In this document: in pieces, positions 1 to 7,694 of the stretch
How positions within the stretch are numbered: the stretch's first letter is position 1
How the letters are laid out: each line of letters starts with the position of its first letter
Origin: CAYVUI01 sp964454745
GTDB lineage: Bacteria; Planctomycetota; Phycisphaerae; Sedimentisphaerales; Anaerohalosphaeraceae
DNA length: 13,443 bases
Direction of reading: 5' to 3'
Assembly (NCBI GenBank): GCA_964454745.1
Contig: CAYVUI010000121.1
Span: 1 to 13,443, forward strand
Translations under genes and position numbers: made by a program
The notes under the pieces: model-generated
Seen by the model: only the letters and a program-made list of their open reading frames with translations
Database searches by the model: none
What the model was told of the DNA's origin: nothing

Positions 1-101
1 AAGCCGGCCAGGATGTCAATGTTTACCTCGATATTGAAAAGGTTCACATCTTCGAACCGGGCAACACAGGCAATAATATATTGCGCGTGGATAAGGTTTG
101 A
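1..101 (+). CDS. C-terminal end of a sugar ABC transporter ATP-binding protein (MalK/UgpC/MsmK type), 5' truncated
   Basis: Only the last 33 codons are present, entering from the left edge in the frame that starts at base 3 and stopping at TGA 99-101. They read AGQDVNVYLDIEKVHIFEP and continue to a V-D-K-V end. This is the closing TOBE-domain pattern of MalK/UgpC-type ATPases, where a 'G-x-x-V-x-L-x-x-D-x-x-K-V-H-x-F' strand pair ends the protein. The family energises uptake of oligosaccharides, glycerol-phosphate or sugars at the inner membrane. Nothing of the Walker A/B domain is in the window, so substrate and intactness cannot be judged. The stop lies 34 bp from the stop of the converging dockerin gene, and I see no hairpin terminator between them. 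The short length and diagnostic end make the family likely but not certain. Confidence 0.68.
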   Translation, partial: AGQDVNVYLDIEKVHIFEPGNTGNNILRVDKV

Positions 102-135
102 GGGTTCGCGTTCAAGATTTCCAATGGCTTACATA

Positions 136-3100
136 TTATTGCCATGTCTTGGCGAATTTGTTTAAATCCGCTGCATCCACAGTTCCGTCAGTATTAATAT
201 CGCTGCCGTCAAAGAAACCGTTGGTCCAGTTGCCCAGCCAGTTGCCCCAGTTTTCGGTAAAACATGAGAAATCCGCCATGTCAACATCGCCGTCCAGGTC
301 CATATCCCCTTCAATCTCCAGCCGCTCAATCGAGGTCAGCTTTACGTAATCATGGTAGCTCGTATTCGGCGATGTCCCCGTAAGAACCGCTTTGACCGTC
401 ACCTGTCCGCCGGCGTCGATGTATTTCCAGGTGTCTTCTTTTGCCGGTTCGGCAATCCGCGTGACATCCACGGTAGAGCTTCCAAAGCTTTCAATCATAT
501 CCCATACGCCGTTGGTGGTGTTGAGCATATAAATGGAAACACCCAAAGAGGCACCGCTGTTCGCTTCCCTGCCGAACAGTTCCACCCGAAGGGTCTCCGC
601 CTGGGTGGGGATACCCGTAAAGACAAAATCAGTCGCCCCCCGGTAATCGCCCCACGTCTCTGTGTTCGCCTTTACGTAATCGTTGGGGTTATAGCAGATA
701 TTAAAGCAGAATTCCTTCTGGCGAAGGATTCCCGCGTCCCCATATCCGTAAAAATCATTGCTGACGTATTCATACGTACCACGAACCACACTAAAGGAGG
801 CTGGATAGTGACTGGTCTTTTTCACCCTCGTGCCCGGTGCCCCGAGCTTTAGATAATCGATCCCCACATTGGCACCGCTTACATTCGTCGGGTCCACGCG
901 CACCTGTGTGATAATACCTGCGTATTCCGGGCAGCTGAGCATGTCCAGTTTATAGATATGATATTTTCCATCCGCAATCAGCGGTACAGTGATAGACTTT
1001 GCCTCGTTCCACAGCGGATCATTGTGTGTGATAAAGAACACCTGCGCGTGGCTGCCCGCATCCGCCATCATGCTCAAAGTCCAGGTCGGATTGGGAATGC
1101 CCACAATCCACGTAAAGGGCGAATAAATATAAGGATCCGCCCCGGTCGAGACGGCTTTGAGTTTGCCGTCGGCGACATGAATCCCGGTCATCTGGTTCGC
1201 CCCCGCCCAGTTTTCCATATCACCGTCTGTATTGAAATGCCAGTACCACGGCCTTCCCTCGATCAGTGACATCGGGTATTCGTTCACATTATCGATTACG
1301 AAGTTGTTAAAATCGGATGTCGGTGAAAAAAGCCCCAGGGAACCATCTGTATAAAAGGTAAGATTTCGAAGCGTACCTTCAGAAGGGCTGCCTCCCGTAA
1401 TTTCATAATTATGTCCCGGCCAGGTCAAAGCGTCATTGCAGGTATCAAAAAAGACGGAATCCCGGATCAAAAGTCCCTTATTCGGACCGCCGGTATTGAG
1501 CAGAAGCAGCGACTGTCCATCCGTATGATAGGACACATTATTGCTGTATTCGCAGTTGTACGTATCTCCCTCGAAATCGAAAGAAGTTCCGTCCGCCGTC
1601 CCGCCCTGGCGGCTGGTGCCTTCAAAAACGCAACTGTCGATCTGGAAGTTCTGCGAAGTCTGTATAATCGTCTGGGTGGTACCTGTCGGCATGAAGCCGT
1701 CTTCTCCATCGAAGAAGTAGCACCGCTTCATATGTCCGCCGTTGATATGGAACAGGTACATTCCGTATCCACCGGTATTCCAGCAGTCTTCGAGTATCAG
1801 GTTTCGTATCCGGTTGCGGTATCGATGCGGATAATACCAGCCGATTCCAAAACCGTGGGTGATCCGGTGCATCCGGCATCGGCGCACGGTAAGGTTCTCT
1901 AAAATCGGCTGATACTCGTTAATCGCCCACAGCTTGCCGCCGACCCAGATTCCCGCGTTAAACGCGATTTCATAGTTATAATACGCCGGGTCCCAAATTT
2001 CGATCTGGTTCATATCCTGGAAATGACAGTCCTCTACGATTACATCATTATTCCGCCGCGACTGATTATACCGAAGGTAAAGCCCCACCTTCGCGTTCCT
2101 GCAGTCGAGGTTATTAATACGCCAGTACGAGGGGCTTTCAATTACCGCGCAAAGATCATAAACCATATCCGATCGTACAATACGCGGCTTGTCACCGGTT
2201 CCGTAGGCGGAAAGTTCAATCGGGTTTCCCGGCTCGCCGGAGCGCGACAGGCGCAGCTCTTCGTTCCATTGATCCCCGCGTTTGAGTAGAACCCTGTCCC
2301 CCGGGATTCGTCGCATGGCATTGATATGTTGGAAGGTTTCCCACGGACTGGACTCGGATACTCCGCTATTGCCGTCGCTGCCTTCACTGCTGCTGATATA
2401 GAACGTGCTTGGCGGGAACGGCCGGGTAATCGTTTCCGTGATCCTGACATTGTCATACGCCACTCCCTCGCCGCCCAGTTGCAGTCGAAGCAGGTGCCCG
2501 ATATCACCGCTGGCTGCGTCAAATTCGAGATGAATGGAACGCCAGGTGTTTTGTGTATAAATCGGGTCCGTTATATGAGTCACCGTGTCTTTTGTGACCC
2601 ACGTCGATCCGTTGTAATAGATCAGCCTTGCCTGGTACCAGCCGAAGGAAAGATCTCCGGGAATCGCAACATCGAGATCAACTTCATATCGTGTCTGGGG
2701 ATGAATACCGCCCTGGGTGTAATACTCTACATTTCCATTGATCACACGCAGGTAATTATCACCGTCCGACGCTTGCAGGCTTTCTCCGGAGGCCGGATTG
2801 CGAAGCTCAATGCCGATATTGTTGTTTGCCCACCCGGAAGGTACAAATTCGTTAGTAGATTGCCCATCAGCTACGGAATTGTAATCGAATCCGCCATTAA
2901 ATACCCCGTCCCACTGCGGGCTGTACTGGAAGCGGACATTATCATAACAGGCCGTTTCAGAGGTCAAAAGTATCTGGAGGTCTTCCCCAATCAATTCAGG
3001 ATTGTCAAATGAACTAAACTGCAATTCAACGGTGATCCAGCCGTTTTCATTCGGCCAGAAATTCGTATGATTGACATCCACGAGGAATTCATTGCCCGGC

Positions 3101-3468
3101 TGACCGTCATAAATCAGGGCACAGCGGTACCAGTCACTCGGTGCAAAACCAAAAGAGCCCTCAATCCCCACATCAACATAGACAGTATAAACTGTTTCCG
3201 CTTCAATCGTGGCAAGCGTCTGGGTAAGGGCATTGTAGCCGCTGCCCATTCGAATAAAGTTGACACCCTCTGTCGGCTGTACAGCAGCCCCGGAATATGG
3301 GTTTACAACCTCAATAGAGGCTGTTGGACCGTTCCAGCTGCTGGGCCGTAAAAAAATGGATGACCCATTAGCAACGTAATCACTTTCAAAACCGGAATTG
3401 GATAACGCAAATGCGCTTGTGATAATTGAGATGGTCAAAAAAGCCGAAAAACAAGGTCTGTATTTCAT
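136..3468 (-). CDS. Secreted modular protein: two tandem CBM-like domains, right-handed beta-helix, two further beta modules, C-terminal type I dockerin
   Basis: A 1110-residue exported protein. A Sec signal peptide covers about residues 1-21 (basic MKYR start, hydrophobic core, A-F-A before L22). Residues ~22-183 and ~185-345 are homologous beta-sandwich, carbohydrate-binding-like modules. Both open 'N-S/G-G-F-(E/D)', have an S-x-W near the start, and end 'C/A-Y-D-N-V-R'. Residues ~355-735 open 'FYISSSEGSDGNSG' and contain repeated N/D-x-x-I/V-x-x-C turns typical of pectate-lyase-like right-handed beta-helices (polysaccharide lyases and some hydrolases). Residues ~740-875 (W-Y-W-H-F-N to I-D-Y-L-K-L) and ~876-1048 look like extra beta modules. 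The dockerin has two calcium loops (D1055-D1066 and D1090-D1101). Enzymatic action on a polysaccharide is inferred; no catalytic residues can be assigned. ATG 3468 is preceded by a weak AGGGTG. The gene follows the LarA-like gene but has a terminator between them, so it is probably transcribed separately. Confidence 0.85.
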   Translation of the reverse strand: MKYRPCFSAFLTISIITSAFALSNSGFESDYVANGSSIFLRPSSWNGPTASIEVVNPYSGAAVQPTEGVNFIRMGSGYNALTQTLATIEAETVYTVYVDVGIEGSFGFAPSDWYRCALIYDGQPGNEFLVDVNHTNFWPNENGWITVELQFSSFDNPELIGEDLQILLTSETACYDNVRFQYSPQWDGVFNGGFDYNSVADGQSTNEFVPSGWANNNIGIELRNPASGESLQASDGDNYLRVINGNVEYYTQGGIHPQTRYEVDLDVAIPGDLSFGWYQARLIYYNGSTWVTKDTVTHITDPIYTQNTWRSIHLEFDAASGDIGHLLRLQLGGEGVAYDNVRITETITRPFPPSTFYISSSEGSDGNSGVSESSPWETFQHINAMRRIPGDRVLLKRGDQWNEELRLSRSGEPGNPIELSAYGTGDKPRIVRSDMVYDLCAVIESPSYWRINNLDCRNAKVGLYLRYNQSRRNNDVIVEDCHFQDMNQIEIWDPAYYNYEIAFNAGIWVGGKLWAINEYQPILENLTVRRCRMHRITHGFGIGWYYPHRYRNRIRNLILEDCWNTGGYGMYLFHINGGHMKRCYFFDGEDGFMPTGTTQTIIQTSQNFQIDSCVFEGTSRQGGTADGTSFDFEGDTYNCEYSNNVSYHTDGQSLLLLNTGGPNKGLLIRDSVFFDTCNDALTWPGHNYEITGGSPSEGTLRNLTFYTDGSLGLFSPTSDFNNFVIDNVNEYPMSLIEGRPWYWHFNTDGDMENWAGANQMTGIHVADGKLKAVSTGADPYIYSPFTWIVGIPNPTWTLSMMADAGSHAQVFFITHNDPLWNEAKSITVPLIADGKYHIYKLDMLSCPEYAGIITQVRVDPTNVSGANVGIDYLKLGAPGTRVKKTSHYPASFSVVRGTYEYVSNDFYGYGDAGILRQKEFCFNICYNPNDYVKANTETWGDYRGATDFVFTGIPTQAETLRVELFGREANSGASLGVSIYMLNTTNGVWDMIESFGSSTVDVTRIAEPAKEDTWKYIDAGGQVTVKAVLTGTSPNTSYHDYVKLTSIERLEIEGDMDLDGDVDMADFSCFTENWGNWLGNWTNGFFDGSDINTDGTVDAADLNKFAKTWQ

Positions 3469-3470
3469 AG

Positions 3471-3485
3471 AATAGGCACCCTATT
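3471..3485 (-). promoter_or_regulatory. Inverted repeat covering the ribosome-binding site of the beta-helix/dockerin gene
   Basis: On the coding (minus) strand the bases just before ATG 3468 read AATAGG-GTG-CCTATT. This is a perfect 6-bp inverted repeat with a 3-base loop, ending 2 bases before the start codon. The only Shine-Dalgarno-like run (AGGGTG) lies inside it. The hairpin could hide the ribosome site, or the DNA palindrome could be a repressor site. The structure is seen; its function is inferred. Confidence 0.35.
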
Positions 3486-3623
3486 TAAGGTTTATCCCCA
3501 TTTGAAAAAGCTAGGGACTTCTCATTGTTAAACCTACATTATCTACTTTACCAAATTTCAGCCTCGAAAACAAGCCAAAAATTAGCCTGGATACTTGAAG
3601 AATGATTCGGGATGTATGTAGTC

Positions 3624-3648
3624 TTTTAAAAAACAGCCTTTTAAGGCT
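3624..3648 (-). terminator. Rho-independent terminator after the LarA-like gene
   Basis: On the minus strand AGCCTTAAAAGGCT (3648-3635) forms a 5-6 bp stem with a tiny loop and is followed directly by GTTTTTTAAAA. It sits about 40 bp beyond the TGA at 3686-3688 and before the next minus-strand gene. The stem is short, so the terminator may be leaky. Confidence 0.5.
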
Positions 3649-3685
3649 CTTTCAGTCAGGGCAGGTTCGGCTCTCTGTTTTCAAA

Positions 3686-4942
3686 TCACCAATCCCAGCT
3701 ATGCCCTGTAATATCTCCGTTTTTATCAAATTTCACCGCCATCGGCTCATCGGATACCCAAAATTCCGCTTGCTCCCTCAGTTCCTCTGCGACACTTGCA
3801 CTGACCAGCATTCGCTCCAGCAGGGCGGTATTCTTGATCCACATGATCCTGCTTGATTCACTGTCAAGGCACGTAAAAAAGCCCGGCATTGACTCCAGTG
3901 CCTCACGGTCGTTTTCAAACGCTGCTGGCATACGCACCGCGGCGCTGTTGAGCGATGTCATTGCGTTAACTACCGAAATCTTCGGATTAAACTTGTCCAC
4001 AACCTGCCGATGCACCAGGTCCGCCAGGCCCACACCCAAACCGTTACCCCCTGATTTCGCGGTCATGTCCCGCAAATAAATCGCTCCAATCCGCACGCAT
4101 CCCTCAATCGGTTTAACAAGGCCCCCAATCGCCCGCCGGCCGATCACATACGGATCCATTCCCGTTCCGGAGATTTCCTTACCCCCCTGGTCCACAATCA
4201 AGCCGTCCAGGCGGTTAATGCCAAGCCCCGGCATAAACGTCATCGCACGGGCAAAAAGCCGCTCTTCTCCCTCCGCAATCTCCCCTGCGTTTAGCCACTG
4301 TACCGTATCCAACCCATGCACCGCGTTTTCCACGATTCCCACTGCTCCGCGAATCTTCCCTGTCCCGATCACCACCCTTGCAGCCTCACGGATTACCCGT
4401 TCCATCCCAAGCTCACGACCAAGCTTATGATACACCTTCGCCCCAGCCGCCTTGCCCAGGCCAATCGCCATCATTTTCATGATCCCGGAGCCGATTTTGC
4501 CCAGGAACTGCGTATGTGCCTTCACGCGGTTGATAATGACCACTCCGTCGCATTTCCACGCCTGTTTGTCCATTCGTACCGGCTGACCGTCAAAGAATTT
4601 GCCGACCTCCACTGTCTCTATCTCGCTGACAACAGGGGCCCCAACCGCTTCCTGTGAAATCCCAAGCTTTTCCAGTACCTCCCGCTGGGAATCCGCCGTA
4701 CCGCCCCCGTGCGAACCCATGGCCGGGACAATAAAAACCTCTGCTCCTCTGGCCTGCAAGGCGGATATCACCCCACGTACAATTTTCGCATATTCGGAAA
4801 TTCCTCGCGATCCAACCGCCACCGCGATCCGCTCGCCGGCTGTTACATCCGCCTTCTGCCCGGCAGCTCTGCCCGCCGCTTCCGCATCGGCAATGCCGCT
4901 TTCGCTGTCCCGAGAAACCTTGACCTTGTAAAACTCTTGCAT
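3686..4942 (-). CDS. LarA-like (DUF2088) nickel-pincer-cofactor-dependent racemase/epimerase family protein
   Basis: A 418-residue, apparently cytoplasmic protein. The family (lactate racemase LarA and its relatives) moves a hydride at an alpha-hydroxy-acid carbon using a nickel-pincer nucleotide bound to a lysine. Visible residues, counted from ATG 4942: GSRG with R46, MGSHGG with H78, KAHTQF with H143, K156 in IMKMMAIGLGK, and H172 in VYHK. From memory, L. plantarum LarA has R75, H108, H174, K184 and H200. Spacings here (32, 65, 13, 16) track those (33, 66, 10, 16), so the active site looks intact. An in-frame TTG at 5005 would add 21 residues, but it lies inside the proposed -35 box, so I prefer ATG 4942. 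No larB, larC or larE cofactor gene is in the window. Substrate is unknown; a sugar acid would suit the neighbours. Confidence 0.82.
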   Translation of the reverse strand: MQEFYKVKVSRDSESGIADAEAAGRAAGQKADVTAGERIAVAVGSRGISEYAKIVRGVISALQARGAEVFIVPAMGSHGGGTADSQREVLEKLGISQEAVGAPVVSEIETVEVGKFFDGQPVRMDKQAWKCDGVVIINRVKAHTQFLGKIGSGIMKMMAIGLGKAAGAKVYHKLGRELGMERVIREAARVVIGTGKIRGAVGIVENAVHGLDTVQWLNAGEIAEGEERLFARAMTFMPGLGINRLDGLIVDQGGKEISGTGMDPYVIGRRAIGGLVKPIEGCVRIGAIYLRDMTAKSGGNGLGVGLADLVHRQVVDKFNPKISVVNAMTSLNSAAVRMPAAFENDREALESMPGFFTCLDSESSRIMWIKNTALLERMLVSASVAEELREQAEFWVSDEPMAVKFDKNGDITGHSWDW

Positions 4943-4976
4943 AATCGATTCCAGTAAAAAGACGAAATATGCCCTA

Positions 4977-5005
4977 TTTATATCCCCCAAAACCTCTAAA
5001 TGCAA
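4977..5005 (-). promoter_or_regulatory. Sigma70-like promoter for the LarA-like gene
   Basis: On the minus strand TTGCAT (5005-5000), a 17-base spacer and TATAAA (4982-4977) resemble -35 and -10 boxes. Transcription would start near 4970, giving a leader of about 28 bases before ATG 4942. This position rules out the longer TTG-started reading of the gene. Confidence 0.5.
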
Positions 5006-5057
5006 TCATCTTTGAAAAACCGGTTCTGTACATTTTCCGGGGGATGTATTATATTGC

Positions 5058-5069
5058 TTTCAATTGAAA
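5058..5069. promoter_or_regulatory. Perfect 12-bp palindrome in the divergent promoter region (operator candidate)
   Basis: TTTCAATTGAAA is its own reverse complement. It lies in the non-coding stretch between the divergent LarA-like and phosphoesterase genes, about 76 bp upstream of the proposed LarA -10 and about 82 bp upstream of the phosphoesterase -10. A dimeric regulator site is plausible, but the element is A+T-rich and unsupported by other copies in the window. Confidence 0.3.
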
Positions 5070-5126
5070 ATTCCTGTTTAATTCGCGGTAAATAACCTTA
5101 AAATAAAGAATTACAATTTTCCTCGC

Positions 5127-5156
5127 GGAATTTTACTACCCTAAAGGGTGTATACT
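5127..5156 (+). promoter_or_regulatory. Probable promoter of the phosphoesterase operon with overlapping inverted repeat
   Basis: TATACT (5151-5156) is a good -10 box about 30 bases upstream of ATG 5187. The best -35 at a suitable distance is weak (around 5127-5133, GGAATTT). ACCCT-AA-AGGGT, a 5-bp inverted repeat at 5138-5149, fills the spacer right beside the -10. A protein bound there would block RNA polymerase or, given the poor -35, replace it as an activator. Confidence 0.4.
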
Positions 5157-5186
5157 GATAAACTGAATCGAAAGGTATGTTAGATC

Positions 5187-6551
5187 ATGGAAGAAAAGAT
5201 GAACCAAAGCGATAAACAAAACACCAGCGGCTCCAACCTCCCGCCCAAACAGAAAAGGCCCAATCTCGGCCACACGATCCTGAAGATTGTACTCATCGCT
5301 GCACTGCTGTACGGAATCGTATGGTACGCCGACTACAATAAAAAATACGGTCCTGCCGCCACCCCGGACCGCCTGTTGCTCAATATCACCGAAGACCCTG
5401 CAACCGCCGCCGCGTTTACCTGGCGTGCCTCGCTCATGGCAGGGGGCGGCAAGCTCGAAATCGTACCTGCTTTCCCCGGCCCTGAAGTACCCGAAAATGT
5501 CCAGCAGGTCTCTGCAGACCGTGAATTCTTCTTTTCCCTCTCCGGCCCGGCATGGTACTACACCGCAATCGTTGATTCCCTGACACCTGACACCCAGTAC
5601 ATGTACCGCGTCGGCTCCAACGGCAAGTACTCCCCCTGGGCCTGGTTTACCACCGCCCCGGCCGAGGGCTCTGCGTTTACTTTCCTCTACCTCGGCGACG
5701 TCCAAAACGACATACTCGACCGCGCCGCTCGCGTGATCCGCCGGGCGCACAAAGATGCCGCCGATGCAGCTTTTACTCTCTACGGCGGCGACCTGATCAA
5801 CCGCACCAAGGATGGCGAATTTGGCCAGTTCTACGCCGCCCACGAATTCATCCATCAAACCGTTCCCATCGCTCCCGTACCGGGCAACCACGAATACGAC
5901 AACGGCAAAATCTGCCGCCACTGGAGACCCACCTTCGAGTTGCCTGGCAACGGCCCTGAAAAAGCGAAAGAACTCGCCTATTACTTCGATTACCTCAATG
6001 CCCGCTTTATCTGCCTGGATACCAATTTCGACCATGCCCCCCAGGCCAGGTGGCTCGAAAACCTTCTCTCCCAAACACCCGAGGGCAAATGGATCATCCT
6101 CTACTTCCACCACCCGATCTACTCCGCCGCGAATGACCGAGACAACAAATCCCTCCGCGACCTCTTCCAGCCTATCTTCGACCGCTACAATGTCGATCTC
6201 GTCCTTCAGGGCCACGATCACGCCTACGGCCGCACCGGGTTCACGCAGTACCAGGACGCCAAACTTGCGGACATTGTAGATACCAATCCCTCCTCAGGCC
6301 CGGTCTATCTCGTTTCCGTTGCCGGACCGAAAATGTACGACCTTTCTGCTCCGCCGGTTATGCACGTCGCAGCCTCCAACCTCCAGTTGTACCAGGTCAT
6401 CACTATCGACGGCGACAGCCTGACCTGTGAATCCAAAACCGCAGACGGGGAAGTCTTCGACGCCTTCACGATCCAAAAAAACGGCCCCGCCGGCAAAACC
6501 CTCCTCGAACATACTCGTCCCGAAAAAACCAGACAGTCCTCCGATGAATAA
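5187..6551 (+). CDS. Membrane-anchored purple-acid-phosphatase-like metallophosphoesterase
   Basis: A 454-residue protein. Residues ~29-47 form one hydrophobic helix after a short charged N-terminus, implying a signal anchor with the catalytic part outside the cytoplasm. Residues ~58-157 resemble the fibronectin-III-like N-domain of purple acid phosphatases, ending 'SPWAWFTTAP'. The two-metal phosphoesterase core follows in order: YLGD (D171), YGGD (D202), PGNHE (N234, H235), FHHP (H308, H309) and QGHDHAYGRT (H343, H345). All five blocks are intact. The purple-enzyme tyrosine normally near the second Asp (GDxxY) is absent, so a different metal pair is likely. It should hydrolyse phosphate esters; the substrate is unknown. 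ATG 5187 has AAAGG 11 bases upstream; ATG 5199 is an alternative start. The last codons overlap the next gene by 8 bp, indicating co-transcription and coupled translation. Confidence 0.85.
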   Translation: MEEKMNQSDKQNTSGSNLPPKQKRPNLGHTILKIVLIAALLYGIVWYADYNKKYGPAATPDRLLLNITEDPATAAAFTWRASLMAGGGKLEIVPAFPGPEVPENVQQVSADREFFFSLSGPAWYYTAIVDSLTPDTQYMYRVGSNGKYSPWAWFTTAPAEGSAFTFLYLGDVQNDILDRAARVIRRAHKDAADAAFTLYGGDLINRTKDGEFGQFYAAHEFIHQTVPIAPVPGNHEYDNGKICRHWRPTFELPGNGPEKAKELAYYFDYLNARFICLDTNFDHAPQARWLENLLSQTPEGKWIILYFHHPIYSAANDRDNKSLRDLFQPIFDRYNVDLVLQGHDHAYGRTGFTQYQDAKLADIVDTNPSSGPVYLVSVAGPKMYDLSAPPVMHVAASNLQLYQVITIDGDSLTCESKTADGEVFDAFTIQKNGPAGKTLLEHTRPEKTRQSSDE

Positions 6552-7686
6552 ATCCCCATCCGGCCATCTGAATATCGTTCTTGTCGGCCTGGGCCACACA
6601 CATTTAATTCTTGCGAAAAGCATCGCTCAAATTCACAAGGCAGGGGCCCGACTGATCTTGATTGATCCATCAGGGTTCTGGTATTCCGGCCTGGCGACCG
6701 GCGTCCTTTCGGGTATGTATCCAGCGGCTCTTGATCATATTGATATTTCCGATTCTTTTATTCGCCAGGGGGGCCGGGTCATCCGTGCTGCCCTGACCGC
6801 CCTGGACCGGTCCGCAAAAACCATCACGCTCGATAACGGCCAGATGATTTCCTACGACCTGGTATCATTCAACATCGGATCCCGCGTTCCGCTGGAAACA
6901 ATCCCCGGCGCCGAGCAACACGCCACGCCGATAAAGCCGATCTCCAACCTGCCCCAATTGCGATGCCGCCTGGTAGAAGCCTTCAGCCGTACACAAGCTG
7001 ATACCAGTGCTCAAATAAAAATTACCGTCATTGGTGCCGGTATCAGCGGCTGCGAAATTGCCGCCAATCTCTGTGCCCTTGCTCAAAAGCACAAGGCCGC
7101 GGTTCAGATAATCCTGGTTACAAAGGCAGATCGAATCCTTCCCAGGCAACCTCTCGCCGCATCCAGCAAACTCGCCCGTTATCTTGTCGGCAGGGGTGTC
7201 AAAATCCTGACAAATCGTACTGTAACTCGAATCGAATCCGCGGAAATACACACAGATTCGTACCCACCAATCGCCTCGGATTTTACCCTGGTCGCCGCTG
7301 GCCTGCGCGCACCTAAGATAACCCAAAGCCTCGATCTGCCCCTCGCAGACGACGGTTCCATCCTCGTCAGCGAATTTCTCCATTCCCCCGCCGACCCGGC
7401 CGTGTTTGCCGCAGGCGACTGCGCAGCTTTTGCGCCCCGCCCCTTAAAAAAAGTCGGTGTCTACGCCGTCCGACAGGCACCCGTACTCAAACAAAATCTC
7501 ATCGCTGCGGTCAGGGACAAGCCGCTCAAAAAATTCAAACCGCAGAGCAAAACCCTACTGATCCTCAACCTCGGCAACGGCAGCGGCCTGGCGCTCTGGG
7601 GGCCCTTTGCAATTCTCAGCCGCCTGATGATGAAAGCCAAGGATGTCATCGACCGCCGCTTTTTAAAGAAGTTCAGTACTCGTTAA
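6544..7686 (+). CDS. Stand-alone FAD-dependent pyridine nucleotide-disulfide oxidoreductase, similar to the N-terminal half of SelD fusion proteins
   Basis: A 380-residue flavoprotein. It has an N-terminal dinucleotide fold with VLVGLGHTH (residues 12-20) in place of the classic GxGxxG, and a second NAD(P)H fold with VIGAGISG (162-169). A FAD-contact motif FAAGDCA covers 288-294. The blocks YSG (47-49), YDLVSFNIGS (104-113), PIKPI (129-133), GVYAVRQ (305-311) and the end KDVIDRRFLKKF strongly recall the NADH-dehydrogenase-like domain fused to selenophosphate synthetase. No SelD domain follows; the protein stops after the usual ~380 residues. Start ATG 6544 is chosen over an upstream in-frame ATG (6427) because that extension would lie inside the phosphoesterase in another frame and precede the natural GLGHTH start. 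Electron transfer from NAD(P)H to a quinone or small disulfide is inferred; the acceptor is unknown. Confidence 0.8.
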   Translation: MNKSPSGHLNIVLVGLGHTHLILAKSIAQIHKAGARLILIDPSGFWYSGLATGVLSGMYPAALDHIDISDSFIRQGGRVIRAALTALDRSAKTITLDNGQMISYDLVSFNIGSRVPLETIPGAEQHATPIKPISNLPQLRCRLVEAFSRTQADTSAQIKITVIGAGISGCEIAANLCALAQKHKAAVQIILVTKADRILPRQPLAASSKLARYLVGRGVKILTNRTVTRIESAEIHTDSYPPIASDFTLVAAGLRAPKITQSLDLPLADDGSILVSEFLHSPADPAVFAAGDCAAFAPRPLKKVGVYAVRQAPVLKQNLIAAVRDKPLKKFKPQSKTLLILNLGNGSGLALWGPFAILSRLMMKAKDVIDRRFLKKFSTR

Positions 7687-7694
7687 TATACTGC

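Noticed and set aside
2326..3012. 228-codon open frame on the plus strand inside the beta-helix protein gene
   Set aside because: No domain or start signal; the minus-strand frame holds the duplicated modules in continuous order.
3479..4980. Shared 9-mer CCCTATTTA upstream of the beta-helix gene (3479-3487) and the LarA-like gene (4972-4980)
   Set aside because: A+T-rich 9-mer at different distances from the two starts and in different promoter contexts; too short to claim a common regulator.
4943..5005. N-terminal extension of the LarA-like protein from TTG 5005
   Set aside because: The TTG falls in the proposed -35 box and the extra residues do not belong to the family pattern; ATG 4942 begins at the expected place.
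5136..6221. 361-codon open frame on the minus strand opposite the phosphoesterase
   Set aside because: It is a shadow of a G+C-rich coding frame. The plus-strand frame carries every phosphoesterase motif, while this one shows none and would also cross the promoter region.
6427..6543. Longer flavoprotein starting at ATG 6427
   Set aside because: The extension is P/K/S-rich out-of-frame phosphoesterase sequence, whereas the dinucleotide-binding fold begins naturally after ATG 6544.
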